The notes under the pieces are model-generated. The model saw only the letters and a program-made list of their open reading frames with translations, was not told where the DNA came from and did no database searches. Both the position numbers and the translations under genes were made by a program. This document shows positions 11,934 to 24,286 of a DNA stretch of 64,000 nt, one piece after another. Each line of letters starts with the position of its first letter. The stretch's first letter is position 1. The DNA is from Rhodamnia argentea. Its lineage: Eukaryota > Streptophyta > Magnoliopsida > Myrtales > Myrtaceae. The stretch covers positions 2,362,001-2,426,000 of the forward strand of contig NC_063152.1 in the NCBI RefSeq assembly GCF_020921035.1, given 5' to 3'.

Positions 11934-12561
11934 GAAAAATGATGTGTTTCTAGAGGATATTTTTTAAGAAATCATTTTTTAGGAAAATGACAAGATTTTT
12001 CGGTGTTTATTTGAAACTAGAAAATGAATTAAAACAATATTTTTCATAGTTTGGTATGGAAAATCGGATTTGATTTTTCTTCATGCACTCCTTTTAATAA
12101 TTTTTTATTTTATTTTTTCTCTTTTCTTTTTATATTCTTTTATTTTCTTTTCCCTTTTTCTTTGGTTGGTCGTTGGCCACGGTAATGACCCGAGGCAAGC
12201 TCGGATCTCACCTTGCTAGATTTGGTGAGGTTCGGCCTTGCTCGCCGGCCACAATGGCCGATGACCGGTAGAGGAAGAAAGAAAAAAAGAATAGAAAAAA
12301 ATTATACAAAATAAGAAAGAAAGAAAAGCAAAGAAAAGAAAAATAAAAAATAATTAAAATAAAATGAACGTGAAGGAGTGAAGGGAGGAAAGATGAGCAA
12401 AAATGTTTTCCCCTCTTTAAAAAGATGTAGTCATTTTCCCTTACTTTCGAAGGTGCTTTTTTGCATGGGTGTAAAATATTTTCCTTGACTTATTTATTTT
12501 TCATGAGCCGAATGCCAGAAAATTCGCAAAGCGTTTTTCTAGAAGTTATTTTTCCTGGGAG
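11934..12561. mobile_element. Probable TIR element (MITE-like)
   Basis: The left end reads GAAAAATGATGTGTTTCTAGA and the reverse complement of the right end reads GAAAAATAACTTCTAGAAAA, an imperfect inverted pair. The interior has a GC-rich core (12165-12270) followed by an A/G-rich stretch (12270-12360), the same order as in the TIR element at 56907-58383. No transposase is encoded. Target duplications are not clear. Confidence 0.4.
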
Positions 12562-13400
12562 CCTAAGAAATCCACTAATTTTTACTTAAGGACCTCCATA
12601 AGGTTTTCTAAATACCTAATCTGGTACCGTTTTCGCGTCAATATTTTTGCGGATCCGTCACCGATGCACCGGAACGAAATATTATTACTTAAGAGGTCTC
12701 TAAGGTTTTCGAAATTCCTAACAAGGTCCCATCTTTGCTTCAAGAATTCCATAAATTTCTCGCCTGCGGCACCAAAATGAAAGCATTTTTTGTTGAGCAA
12801 ATCATTAGCTTGGGATAAATGCGTCTACCAGCTCGAGACTTTTTATGCCACAAAAGTTGGTAAGAATAAATGTAATACAAATATATCAATCAATGATTTT
12901 TTTCTTTTGGGGGGGTGGAATTAATCCCTCTTTTGCGTGCAAATATTACAGCGTGATGTTGGACCTAAGTAAAGTCCTCAATCTGCTTCGTCTGAAATTT
13001 GATGCGTGAAATTCGAGAGCATTTCCCGAGATGAAGGGAAGAAGAATATTTTTTTCTCAACTTAAGGAGGGTGATGGTGAGGAACGTAGACTCCACGTTA
13101 TTTTCGGATGTCTACCATCGGATCAGTTAGGGTCGTGAAGCTGGTAAAATCGAAATTAATCCGTCTTTCGCGTGCAAATAATACCCCCGGGGATGGAAAG
13201 ATGCCTTCCGGCGGAGGATGGAATTGAATAAGACGGATGGAAAGGACGAACGGGGGAAAAGGACAAGACTTTATTCAAAATAAAATAAAATAAATAGAAA
13301 TAAGGTAGGGGGGAAAAAAAAATGGAAATTAAAGTGGGTTTTTTTTTCCTAATAAAAGAACACGTAGCTACAAAAAAAGTTACAGATCATTACTGAATTA
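12562..13400. other. Intergenic DNA upstream of the hydrolase gene
   Basis: No gene recognised. A/T-rich with poly-A runs at 13310-13380. The distal promoter of the gene at 14098 must lie here or just downstream, but no specific element stands out. Confidence 0.4.
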
Positions 13401-14097
13401 GCAAACGAGAACATCTGGCTTTTCTTCCCGTGGTGGGAGGTGGGGCGCTTCTCTTTCGGCGATTTCTCGTTGGTCGTGCAGGTTTTTGAGGTGTGCTGAG
13501 ATTGAGGGAGGGAGGGAGGGAGGAGGGGATTCGCGTTGTTGAGTCAAGCCCGCGGAAGGTTGAAGAAGATCGAAGCTGTGGTTTCTCTCGGGCCGAGCTG
13601 CTGCTGCTGATCCGCCTGCGAATCGCCGGGGTGGGGGGGGGATGATCGGTTTTTTTTTTTCTTCTTCCTTCTTTTTTTGGAGTCATCCGGGTGGTAGTTT
13701 GTTCGGTTCAGTGGGGTTCTTGAGGGTCGGTCCGTGAGGTGCAATGCGCTGAGAAATGTTGCCGAGTTCGCGGGCGTGGGGGGCGTGTAGGGTTCGGAGC
13801 TTCCGTTGGGGTGTCGTTTTTGAGATCCGAGAATGGGGGCTGGCTGGATTGGAGTGACGGCCGGTTTGTTGATTTGAATCCGGCGCTTTCCTCGAGATGT
13901 TGACTTGACGCGTGGCTTTTCGTCGTCGAGAGGTGTAGTTAGTAGTGGGGCTGAAGGAGGAGGAGTCTTTTTTTTTTTTCCTTCTCTCTCTTTTGGTGGT
14001 GGTGGTGGTGGTGGTGTTGTTGTCGGAGTTTTGAATTCGTAAAAGAGAGGGTTTTGTCTCTGGGTTTTACGAGGGGAGTTGAAGAGGAAACGTAATC
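13401..14097 (+). promoter_or_regulatory. Proximal promoter/5' leader of the hydrolase gene
   Basis: The stretch is G-rich on the plus strand with pyrimidine runs and a (GGT)n tract at 13994-14014. Several upstream ATGs are present, so the transcription start probably lies close to the CDS. Antisense ORFs at 13390-13744 are low-complexity products of this composition. Confidence 0.4.
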
Positions 14098-17000
14098 ATG
14101 ATTGATCAGTTCATCAATTTCGTGATTCGGCCTCCCAGGTACTTTGTCATTCTTGTTGTCTCCGCCATCTTTTTTTTTGTCAATCTTGTCATTACTACGT
14201 GGACTCTAGCTCGTGGCTTAGTTTTGTTGTTGATGCAATGGAACTGGGGGTTTAACTTCCCATTGAATGTTCTTTAGCTCTGTCAAATGTTATTTAAGTG
14301 GCGGGGATCTGGTTCATTTGTATTGACCACTGTTACAGTATGGCAACTATTGTTTGATGTCTATCCTCATTGACTTCCCTTATTGTCAAATAGGGGTTGA
14401 TTTAAGAGAAACGGAGTTCAAAAGGGAAAAAGAACAGCTCTTTTTTTTTTTTTTTTTTTTTGGGGCCAATAGGAGAAAGGAACATTCGATCTTTCTGGAA
14501 GAGGATCATATAATTTCTCTCTAGGGCTAAAAGGCTATCATGGTTTCTAAATAGCTTGTCGTTCCATTGCCTTTCTTTTGATTAGTGGATTTTGCTGAAG
14601 CACGACCTTGCTTCGTTTTGATGCTGAATACTTTAACTTATGGACATGAAGTAAAATGAGGCCGTCCAACTGTTTTTTTTCCCCTCTGAAAGTCTATACT
14701 TCAATGAATTCTAGATCCTTTCATTTTGCTCTTATCGTATTTCACTGGGTTACTCCTCGTGGAACCCCTCTCATCAAAACTTTGCAGTCTGTGGTCTAAT
14801 AAACTCATAACGCTTTCCATCTCTCCTTGTCTGCACATTGAATAGAGTAGCATCTTTCGGGTTTGTCTTAATAGAAAAAGCTCTTATGGCTGTTTTTCTG
14901 TTAGAATCAATAGCTTGTGTGCACATGTTCTTTGTTAATTTGAAAACCATGTTGACGGTTAACGTGCCCTATCTGTTACCTCACGTACTGCTCTATATAC
15001 AGGGCAGAGTACAACCCTGACCAATACTTGTGGGAAAAAGATTTTACTCTGGCAGGCAGGTCATACAAAAGACAAGATTTGGAGGCAAGTATGGACAACA
15101 ATACCAACCAATTATTGCGCTTTCTATATAATTTAACGTACATTTTCCCACTGCTTTCTGATCTTTTAAGTCATGATGCTTCCATTTCAGCTTACCAACA
15201 AAAGAGGCCATACTCTGAAGTGTAGTCATTATGTTCCTGCACCTTTCCCGGAGGAAACACCTCTTCCTTGTGTTATTTACTGCCACGGGAACAGGTAGAA
15301 AATGTCATAAAAATTGAAGTCTTTATCTCAAGAGAACCATGAGTATTTAGTTTGCCTCTCGAGTTGTGAAGGACTTTTTGAGTTGTCCTGTTCATACACC
15401 CTTTTTCGCTTACTTTTAAGTTGGCTTGTCTCCTGTCCCATGGCTTTTTCTTAACTAGGAATCATTAAGGGGAGATAAAGATTCATATTTTTTTTTTAAG
15501 GAAATAACCTCGATGGCTGTTTGGAATAGTTGGATATCCATATGAATTGTTTTAGAAATAACATGTAAAATCTCACTGTCTTACTCTAGTAATTAATGCA
15601 GTGGGTGTAGAGCAGATGCGAATGAAGCTGTTGTTATTCTGCTTTCATCGAATATCACTGTCTTCACGCTTGATTTTTCGGGATCTGGCTTATCTGATGG
15701 CGAATATGTCAGCCTGGGTTGGCACGAGGTATGTACACATGGTACCTATTTTCACCTTAACAAGGAAGATATTTTCTAAAAGCAAAGGCAGGAACTTTAT
15801 GCATGTTTAAGCTTTAGGTCTTTCTTCTCTTTGTCCCAGAAAAATGACCTTCAGGTTGTGGTATCACATTTAAGAAGCAACAAGCAAATATCAAGAATAG
15901 GTCTGTGGGGACGGTCCATGGGAGCAGTAACTAGGTACATGTTTTTGCTCTATTGATGCCTTATCTGATCATCGTTTTTTCCTGTTATTGTTTATTGTGT
16001 TAATTTAGAGGAGTTATTTGCTCTGGATTTTTGGTAGAATGAGAACATCGGTCATAAACTTCCTCTTTCTGGAACTTGATGCAGCATCCTTTGTGGAGCA
16101 GAAGACCCCTCGATTGCTGGAATGGTGTTGGATAGTGCCTTCTCAAATCTGTTTGATCTCATGTTGGAGCTCGCAGATGTGTACAAAATTCGTGTTCCTA
16201 AATTTACAGTATGTGTCATCGTCCAAAACTATTGAGACACTAATGCAACTAAAGAATACAGAATGACAGATGCATGCCACCAAAAACCTATGCAGTATAT
16301 GTAGTTATGCATAAACATTCTATGACAGGATATACATGGTTGATGGAATTCTGCAATTACATAATGCCATAATATTGTCTCATTGTGTTCCAAATCCACT
16401 TTGATTTGACTTTATAGAACTCATGAAGGGTTATTGTCATTAACTGAAGATTTGTGTGCTTTGATAAATATTCTTGCCTAATTGGGGTTAAAAGAAACCT
16501 AAAGTGTATTTGGTTATTTTGAAGCCTTATTTTCTTATTCTTTGTCGGAACTCTTCCTTCATTAGGTAAAGATGGCAGTTCAGTACATGAGGAGGGTGAT
16601 CCAAAAGCGGGCCAAGTTTGATATCATGGATCTTAATTGTTTGCAGGTTCGTCATGTGTGGTTTCTGCTTTTGCAATCCATTTCTCTGATCTATTATGTT
16701 GGTGCGATCATTGTCCAAATTTTTCATTTGAAAAGAAAGCCCCCATAACTTTGGCAGCGTCACGTCAAGTCAACACACTGCATTAGGGCTTGGGCTATTG
16801 AGATTGTTATTGTTTTGTAGACCTTATTCTAGGATATTGACTTCACTAACAAACGTGTGAGGGCAGATACATTTATCCACCGCTTTGTCCTATGTCATGG
16901 AACCACTTTCCTCATGAGGTCTTTGTCCTGGTTCAAACTAATTAACTATCTGCTCGTACAATGTAAACTAATATAGCTGTCTCTCTTATCTTTTATAAGA

Positions 17001-19557
17001 AAATACCCATAATGAGTAAGCAAAGTCGTCTATGGTCACTTCCTCACATTCATATGTTGTCATTTGACAATTCCTAGAGTCTTTTTAACGTATTTAAATT
17101 TGCTGGTTAGTTATCATTAAATTATCGGTGAAGTCATTCTTGTTCTTGTTAATCAATTGTCAGTTCACAATTTTTAAGGTCACACACAGCAGAACCATGA
17201 ATGTGCTCTTTCTCTAGGCAATTTGTCATCGTTGTTCTACTTCTATGTCACTGTTTTTTTTTTTTGGTAAGGACTTCTATGTCACTGTTAACATACACAT
17301 ATTCTTTAAAATGTACAGGTTGCCCCTAAAACATTCATACCTGCTTTATTTGGACATGCTAGTGAGGATAAATTTATCCAATGCCGCCACTCTGACCTCA
17401 TTTTCAAATCCTATGCGGTATGATGCAGTCCTGAAACTTCTGCCTCTATGTTCTTGCTTATGTGTATCAAACTCATTTCCTATTCTACCAGGGAGACAAA
17501 AACATCATAAAGTTTGACGGTGATCACAACTCTTCTCGGCCACAGTTTTATTATGATTCAGTTTCCATTTTCTTCTACAATGTGCTTCATCCTCCTCAAG
17601 TTTCCCCTGCCTATACAAATAAAGCAGACAAGTATTATGACTTGGGGAACATGAGGCTCAGTGCAGGCATGGACGAGGTAATGTTTGGATGAAATATCTC
17701 CTTTTGGAGGATGCTTTACTTCTTTATCTACTTGATAGGCTTAAGCTTTTGGCCTATGTAGGATTTTGGATCAGAGGTGTATGAATGTGTGACACGAAAA
17801 AGCAACCTAACAAAATTGACATTATTGACTTTCTTTCTAAGTTTTTTTCAGCTTGCTAGCCAAACGAAGCTACTTGTGTGATGATCTCATATTATGCTCT
17901 TATGTGCCTCATGTGATCTTTGGTGCTTTCACAATTTTTTAAGATTTATCCTGCCTAATGCAGCAATGACCTTACAAAGATTGCTATTCAAATTTAGCAG
18001 TAAGTTGCTGATGCTATGTTATATCCTGCTTTGCATTTAGAATCTTTTATACGACATCATCGCTGGTCTTCGTTCCATGGGTAGTGATTCTGCGAGTTCA
18101 TCATCAGTTCTTCCTAGCAATTCGGCCACAAGATCTGTCGATGAGCTTCTTTCCGACATTTCAACAGTTAACGGGGTTGAGGTATCCACCTTACCTGGGT
18201 GTAGCTTAGTCCTTTGAATTGTTGTTTGACGTCTGTTTGTATCATATTGCAGGATTCCACTCGTCAAGGCAATGCATTTGTGAGTGACGAGCCATCCCAT
18301 GTGCAGGTCTTCAATTCAAGTACTCTGAATTTAATGAAAAACACAAGGGACAAATTTGCTCTTTCGTTAAGTTAATAGACAAGGGACTATGGGGTGCCTC
18401 ATTCTTACTTGTTATAGGTGATTTTACATGCAAGAAGGGGTAATACATCAGCCCATCTTGTCACTGCTGCCCCATGTTTTAAACTTTAGAAATCTTCTTT
18501 TTTTGGGGTTCATCCTTTTGACTTGTGGCATCCTTGTTTTGCATAAGACATACCCTTGTAGTTAACGGATACTGTGGGACCCTGGGAGGGTGGAATATTC
18601 TTTTTTATAATATGATGGACTTCTTTGGACTGTTTGCAGGACAAGGAAAATGGCCAGAATGAAGAATGTTGTTCATTTACAAGTTCAAACAGAGAGAGCT
18701 GGGGAAGATGCTCGTCTCTAGGAGGCAGTGATGATGAACCTTCTGCATGCGCTAATGACAGGCACCAGGTCTCCCTCCCTCCCCCCCCCGCCCCCTCCTC
18801 TCTCTCTCTTGGATGGTCGGTCGGTCAAAAAGCAACCTCTAAATTTCAGCTTGTTTTGCTGGATTTATTCGTGTCTGGGCGACAAAAACAGATCAATTCT
18901 CTCCCTGACCTTGTTGATGAGTAATGACCAACTTATCTGGTGCTCCCTCCCCCCTCCCCCTCCCCCTCCCTCTCTCTCTCTTGGATGGTTGGTCGGTCAA
19001 AAAGCAACCTCTAAATTTCAGCTTGTTTTACTGGATTTATTCGTGTCTGGGCGACAAAAACAGATCAATTCTCTCCCTGACCTTGTTGATGAGTAATGAC
19101 CAACTTATCTCCTTGTGACTTTAAATAAACTTCGTCTCTTTAGAGCCAAAATGGGCTTTAAAAGCCAAATGTAGCTGTGTTAGTGGACCATGAACAGTTA
19201 TGCCGGATCATACCTTGCTTCTGGAGTTTTAGTTTAAGACTTACTAAGTCTAAAAATGTTCCACATTTTCTAATTCAACTTCACTATCATCTCTGTCCTT
19301 TGCTTGTGCAACACATCTAAGGTAATTTCTTGTTTAAATTTTAGATGACTTTAAATGCTCTTGCAACCCCACTTAGAAGCTCGCAACAAAGATCCCCAGA
19401 GACCCCAAAAGACGAAAAGAAGAAGAAGAAAAAGAAAGCAGAGCCAGCTGAGAAAAAGCCTAAGCGTGAGAAATTTGAGAAACTTGAAGCCTTGAGCCAG
19501 CGATTGCGCCTTTGCATTTTAAAAGGAGTCAACCATCAGAGACACCAATCATCATGA
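14098..19557 (+). CDS. Alpha/beta hydrolase family protein, 491 aa, 13 exons
   Basis: Exons: 14098-14138, 15003-15084, 15191-15294, 15602-15728, 15840-15934, 16085-16208, 16566-16646, 17319-17417, 17492-17677, 18041-18181, 18253-18306, 18640-18768, 19345-19557. They join in frame to 1,476 nt from ATG (MIDQFINFVIRPPR) to TGA. The fold signature is clear: oxyanion-type HGNSG at residues 73-77, nucleophile elbow GRSMG with Ser144, a candidate acid Asp235 in GHASEDKF, and His263 in DGDHNS. This gives a complete Ser-Asp-His triad. The last 140 residues or so are a low-complexity tail with serine-rich and lysine-rich stretches (KKKKKKK near 445-451), absent from the minimal fold. No signal peptide is evident, so a cytosolic or membrane-edge location is likely. 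Similar plant proteins are S33-like hydrolases of unknown substrate. Intron 2 has a GC donor (GAG|GCAAGT). The gene converges on the minus-strand MYB-CC gene at 20785. Confidence 0.92.
18767..19110. repeat. 172-bp tandem duplication in hydrolase intron 12
   Basis: Two adjacent copies (about 18767-18938 and 18939-19110) are nearly identical. Each has a CT/CCC-rich head, then ggatggt, aaagcaacctctaaatttc and a tail ending ccaacttatct. The offset is 172 at both ends of the match. It is wholly intronic and the copies differ at only a few positions outside the C-rich head, so the duplication looks recent. Confidence 0.9.
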
Positions 19558-20784
19558 CACCGTCCATGCTGTAAAGATTTTTTAGGCTGTTGTTTGTAAT
19601 GTAGTTGTTTTCTTTCCTTAATTTTGTATCTGCAGGTTTTCGTACTCTAGGTTTTGTCCTTTTTTCCTTATTCCCTAGTGAGGTGTGCATTAATATCTAG
19701 CAGCCATTTCAACTTAGAGCATCACAAATGAGGTCGATTATTACCATTCTCTCCCTTTCTCCGCTTCCCATTTGGCACACGCATATGTAAACAACGTGGT
19801 AAATTTATACCGACCAAACATTGTGTCAGATGAAAATGGATTTAACTGTGATATGTTCAGGGTTGTTGTGTTATCCAAAACCATCCCTCTGTTGAGTGCA
19901 AGTTGAGCCTCTCATGAGACAGAGAATTGTGATGCCATTTTGTGCTCCCCTCTAACAATACCAAAAGCTTTTGGAGGTGTTTATGTGATTTTTCTGATGT
20001 TCGAAGCCTAGGCATATGGCACTATTCAAATCAAGCTAAGTCCTGACATTTGAGACGGATTCAAAGAATGTTTGGCGTTTTGTTCACATGCTTGTTTGGG
20101 GATGAGCTCTCCATGGAGACATCTGCAAACCTTCACTATCTATTTCTGCCACGAATAGTGTAAAGCATCGGCCGCTGCGAAACTGAAAATGATATGATTG
20201 CCATAGAAGAAAGTGCGTGGTTATATATATCATCACCTTGCAGGAGAAGCAATTGTTATGCCGCCGGATGAATGGAAAGTTTCCTCGTCTGCCCTCACAG
20301 GAGAAATCTCACGACTTGAAGCTTTATTTTCTGTGTAGAACAATCGAGTTGAGTCAGAACAATTCATACACGACAATAATTTTGTTATTAGACCTGTTTC
20401 TGGCACAGGTGGTTGGGAAGATACAATCCTTGGCATGCTACATCGTCTGTGATTCTTTCATTCAATGGGTAACACTCAGCTGTGATTCCTTTTTCTTCGA
20501 ATGGGTTCAAAGAAAGTGTCTAGATAATGTAAGCTGAAGTCATTCATTGCCAAAACAGTTATTAAGACAGACCTTCCAGAACCAGTCAGACTAAGACAAG
20601 CTTCTAAACCTGTTATTTCAACAAAAGTTCAAAGACTTCTTCGGTATAAATTACACGTACAAGGCTGAAAGAAAAGGTCTAAAGATGCATATTCCATGCA
20701 TCAAAAGAATTATAGACTACCACTGGAGACTTTCCTCAGTTGATCACCAGTTGCAATTGAAATCCCCAGTGAGGGATCAAACGG
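19558..20784. other. Shared 3' region between convergent genes
   Basis: This holds the 3' UTRs of the hydrolase gene (plus) and the MYB-CC gene (minus). No third gene is supported. The ORF at 20217-20537 has no family resemblance. Confidence 0.5.
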
Positions 20785-23700
20785 CTAGCTAGTCAGGAAA
20801 GCTGGATGCGATTGCTGGTAGGAGGAGTTCAAGCCTGAGTCAAGTATGGGATGTGGGGGAAACATTTCTTCTGTGCCATATGGCACATCTTTTGCTAGCC
20901 TTTGTTCCTTTGCTGGCTTCTCTCCTTCAGGGCTCTCAGCAATAGATCGCACATGGCACCCAGAATCAGGGGTCTGTGGCTCATGATGAGAAGACAACGA
21001 TTCATCAATTGAGAGGCTCTTTCCTGGGGCAAGGTCCTTGGAGGCCTTCTCCTGAAGTGGGCATTCAGAAGTCGGTGCAGGGGTTGCTGGGTCGGTCTTC
21101 TTATCAGATTCCAGGCAATCATCACCCAAGCCAGAACCATCTGCAAGAACCCCACTGAGGCGTTGCTGCTCTTCAATGATCTTTTTTAAGTACTTTCCCT
21201 GCGCTTCTATCCGCAACTGTAGCTGTCTTTGAACCTGTTAATTCGAGCACAGAAATTAACTAGCAAGCAATTGGCCAGCAATGCTGCATATGGCTCATAG
21301 ATTCAGGAGTACTAGGGTTTCATCTGAATCTTTCTACGATTGTCTCTGAAAACTCGCTCATCAGTGTTGATTCAGCTTTCCAACAAAGATACCAATACCA
21401 TACCCAAATGCAGAGAGCATGGTCCAAAGTCTCACAGGCTTGCATTGCGATTACAAAACTTTAACCTATCCCCAATCTACTAAGTTGCCTTTCTTTCATC
21501 ATGTGAATCTTGGATAAAGCTTTAGCCATAATAGTCAGGACTTTCTCAAGGAACAATCTACTTAACACTAAGGACTGTCACAATAGTTGCACCCCATTTA
21601 ATGCAAATCTCTTTCTTGAATGCATGAGAATGTACAAGATTTACCCAAACAAAAATCATTAATTGCATACAAGATTAGCTATTCCTTATGAAGAGAAAAC
21701 GTGCCTCTAATTGCTCATGCAGTCTCTTTTGCACCTCCATCTGAAGCTTGAGAGCTTCCGTAATTTGCATTCCACTGTATATGTGAACATAGAAATATCA
21801 TCAGTTTTGTAATACGGAGACCTCAAACGAAATAACCACAAAACTTGAGGAACATGTGGCGCTAAAAATTCATCTCATCCATTAATATGAATTTCTTAAG
21901 AGGAAGACACACCAAGAGCCGTTTAGAAAGGAAGATGGTATAACTGTGACTTCAAACTCAGAGAAGAATGAATATTTTGATAGGTCGAAGAAAATTGAAT
22001 ATTCTGAGAGAGATAAAACAAAGTCTCACAGATGTCCGTGTGCCTGTGTTCTCATAAATAATATCTACTTAAGTCATAAATGACAGATTAGGCATATTCT
22101 ACTTACGATGAACCATCTGTATTTGAAGCAATATCTGCTGAATCTTTCTTCTCGGCAATTTTTCCTTCAAACAGAAATTAAGCATAAAAACCAATCATTA
22201 TCTTCCCATGCGGTTTTATTTTCAAATAAACTTAACTACTATTTCATGTATTGAAAAGATGAATATGACAACCACCTACCATCAGTAGAAGACTCTGGTA
22301 GATATTTTGCAAGTCGATACTTCTGCATTATGGGAAAAAGGAAGCAAACAAAGTAAGCAAGAGGAAATGACAGTGCTTATGATAAATAGCCTCCGCAGGA
22401 AAAATAAAGTCATAAAACCTGCAAGTGACTTTTGACATGGTATATTGTTAAACCTTGAACACCCATCACTCTAAGGACACCTTTCGGAGTGGCCCCTGTA
22501 AGGAAACAAACAGAAATTTGCATAAGAATCCATCTGATTCCACTTGATTTTTTTGTGGCAATAATAAAAGGATTACTAGTAATCTGTGTTGCTCTCACTA
22601 AACTGCCCATCCATGGAGATACCAATATATCACTCAAGCCTCTGTTACCCTTCTTGCACCACAGCGATTTGAATCAAAAAAGAAATAATCAATAACCCAT
22701 TTAATTATATGAGGTACCCCATAACAGAGTCTGTCTAAGAAGGAAAAACTCTATCACTAGCTCCCTTGCTGTAATGTCGACTGTATAGCAGTTATCAGGA
22801 CTAAGCATTTTTAGATTATAGACAAAGCAATAGGCAATCAACGGATATCGCTACTGCAACTTCTTACTAATGGGGCACTACTACTTAACTAATTTTTAAT
22901 TAGCGGCAACAGGGACAAGATTCATAAAATAAGGGAGTATCTCCTGCACACTACTAGTTAACTAACTTTTAATTAGCGGTAACAGGGACAAGATTCATAA
23001 AATAAGGGAGTATCTCCTAGGAGGGAATAAAACGAAGTAAAAGCATTCAGCACAGCAACTTTCTTCTTCTTCTTCTTCTTCTTCTTCTTCTTTGAGTCGC
23101 AAATGCAAATTTCATTCACTTAGCAAAGTTTAGTGAATACAAATCCTGAGCTTCAGAACAAATTAAATAAAAAAGGGCTTGTCTTAAAATTCGAATTCAA
23201 TTACAAAACCCAATTAGTGATTAATAGGGTGTCCCCTGAATTTCTCACAATGACATAGCATGATACAAAACATGTCAAGATGGAAAATCGACTTTCATAT
23301 GAAGAATGAATATCTGGTACACCTCACAACATGGTTATATACGTAAAATGCAAAGAGAGTGATTTATAGTGAACCTTAATGAGCATAATTTTGAGGAAAC
23401 GAACCACCAACAAAACCACCTATAACCCTGTACTTGTAACACTTATAGCCTCAATCCCTGTATACCACTTATTGCTTGTTCATTGTATTTAAATCACATT
23501 GCTAGTATGTCCTCAAGAACAATACTGCAACATAAGACTGATAATAGAGCCCAAGAAAATTTTGTGCATCAAAGGAATGGAAAGGCAAATTATGCAGTCT
23601 CATGGTATTTAATTCTTTCCATGGTGCCGATCAAGCATTACTGCTTAATGATTTATGCTCTGTAAGCATCAAGAACAATTAAAACAATTAGCATGGCATT

Positions 23701-24286
23701 CTATTTTTTTCCGAAGTGACACTTGGGCCCGAGCCATTGGCTCACCAGCCCTGATATGCCCACCTATCACTTAGGTGGGTTTCATATCATGTTTTAACCA
23801 ACATAAAAAAGGCCATGCATAAATGTACTTTCATGTTCCATCTCATTCTACGCAAAAGAGGTTGGTTCAAAAAATAATGTAAGCATTAAAGGAACATTCA
23901 AAAACTGTGATAATTAACTATATGCAGCAAATGACTTTTCACACGTTGAAAATTTTTGGTTAAAGAAGGGTCAGTAAAGAAAATAAATTTTTATGCTTAC
24001 ACAGAGAGGAAATACACAAAAGTGTTAAAAAGAAGCTTTGCAACAAAAAAGCATGAGGGAACTCACTGTCAGGACCCCCGAGTTGTGCCACAGCATCAAC
24101 AAAACGATCATGAAGCTCATGAGTCCAACGAAGCCGCTGCTTTGACGCGAGATTAGAATTGTTGCTGAGACTATTTCCTCCATTTAAAGGTACTATAGCA
24201 CTGGCTCTACAATCTAACTGCTGGTCATCAGTAAAAGAGTCCTTGCGAACTAGACTTGAGCTAGGGACACTTCTCGGTTGATACAT
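20785..24286 (-). CDS. PHL7: MYB-CC (GARP) transcription factor, PHL7-like, 305 aa
   Basis: Exons, 5' to 3' on the minus strand: 24286-24067, 22495-22419, 22322-22280, 22164-22107, 21774-21705, 21234-20785. They give 918 nt from MYQPRSVPSSSLV to TAG. A single MYB (GARP) repeat starts at QRLRWTHELHDRF (about residue 49) and ends SHLQKY (96-101), with the family phrase VMGVQGLTIYHVK. The MYB-CC coiled coil follows with LHEQLE at 151-156 and QLQLRIEAQGKYL. This layout and wording match Arabidopsis PHL7. Family members bind P1BS-type (GNATATNC) sites and the coiled coil drives dimerisation. PHR1 relatives act in phosphate signalling, but this member's targets are unknown. The tail after residue 200 is acidic and serine-rich. 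The donor after exon 5 is GC (GAG|GCACGT). The start is the first in-frame ATG after an acceptor in the 5' UTR. Confidence 0.9.
22873..23020. repeat. 73-bp tandem duplication in MYB-CC intron 1
   Basis: Two adjacent copies share gcgg-aacagggacaaga followed by ttcataaaataagggagta, with the gcgg marker at 22903 and 22976 (offset 73). Only a few bases differ. The duplication lies between the first two coding exons of the PHL7-like gene. A (CTT)n tract follows at 23059-23092. Confidence 0.85.
23059..23092. repeat. (CTT)n microsatellite
   Basis: About 11 CTT units in intron 1 of the PHL7-like gene. Confidence 0.9.

Noticed and set aside
13390-13744. Pro/Arg/Ser-rich minus-strand ORFs
   Set aside because: Antisense of the G-rich leader of the hydrolase gene; no family resemblance and no splice logic.
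16201-16260. Longer reading through the exon 6 donor of the hydrolase gene
   Set aside because: The frame there belongs to a shadow ORF. ACA|GTATGT to the acceptor at 16566 restores the conserved FTVKMAVQYM reading.
20217-20537. 106-codon plus-strand ORF in the shared 3' region
   Set aside because: No recognisable domain and located where 3' UTRs of both convergent genes are expected.
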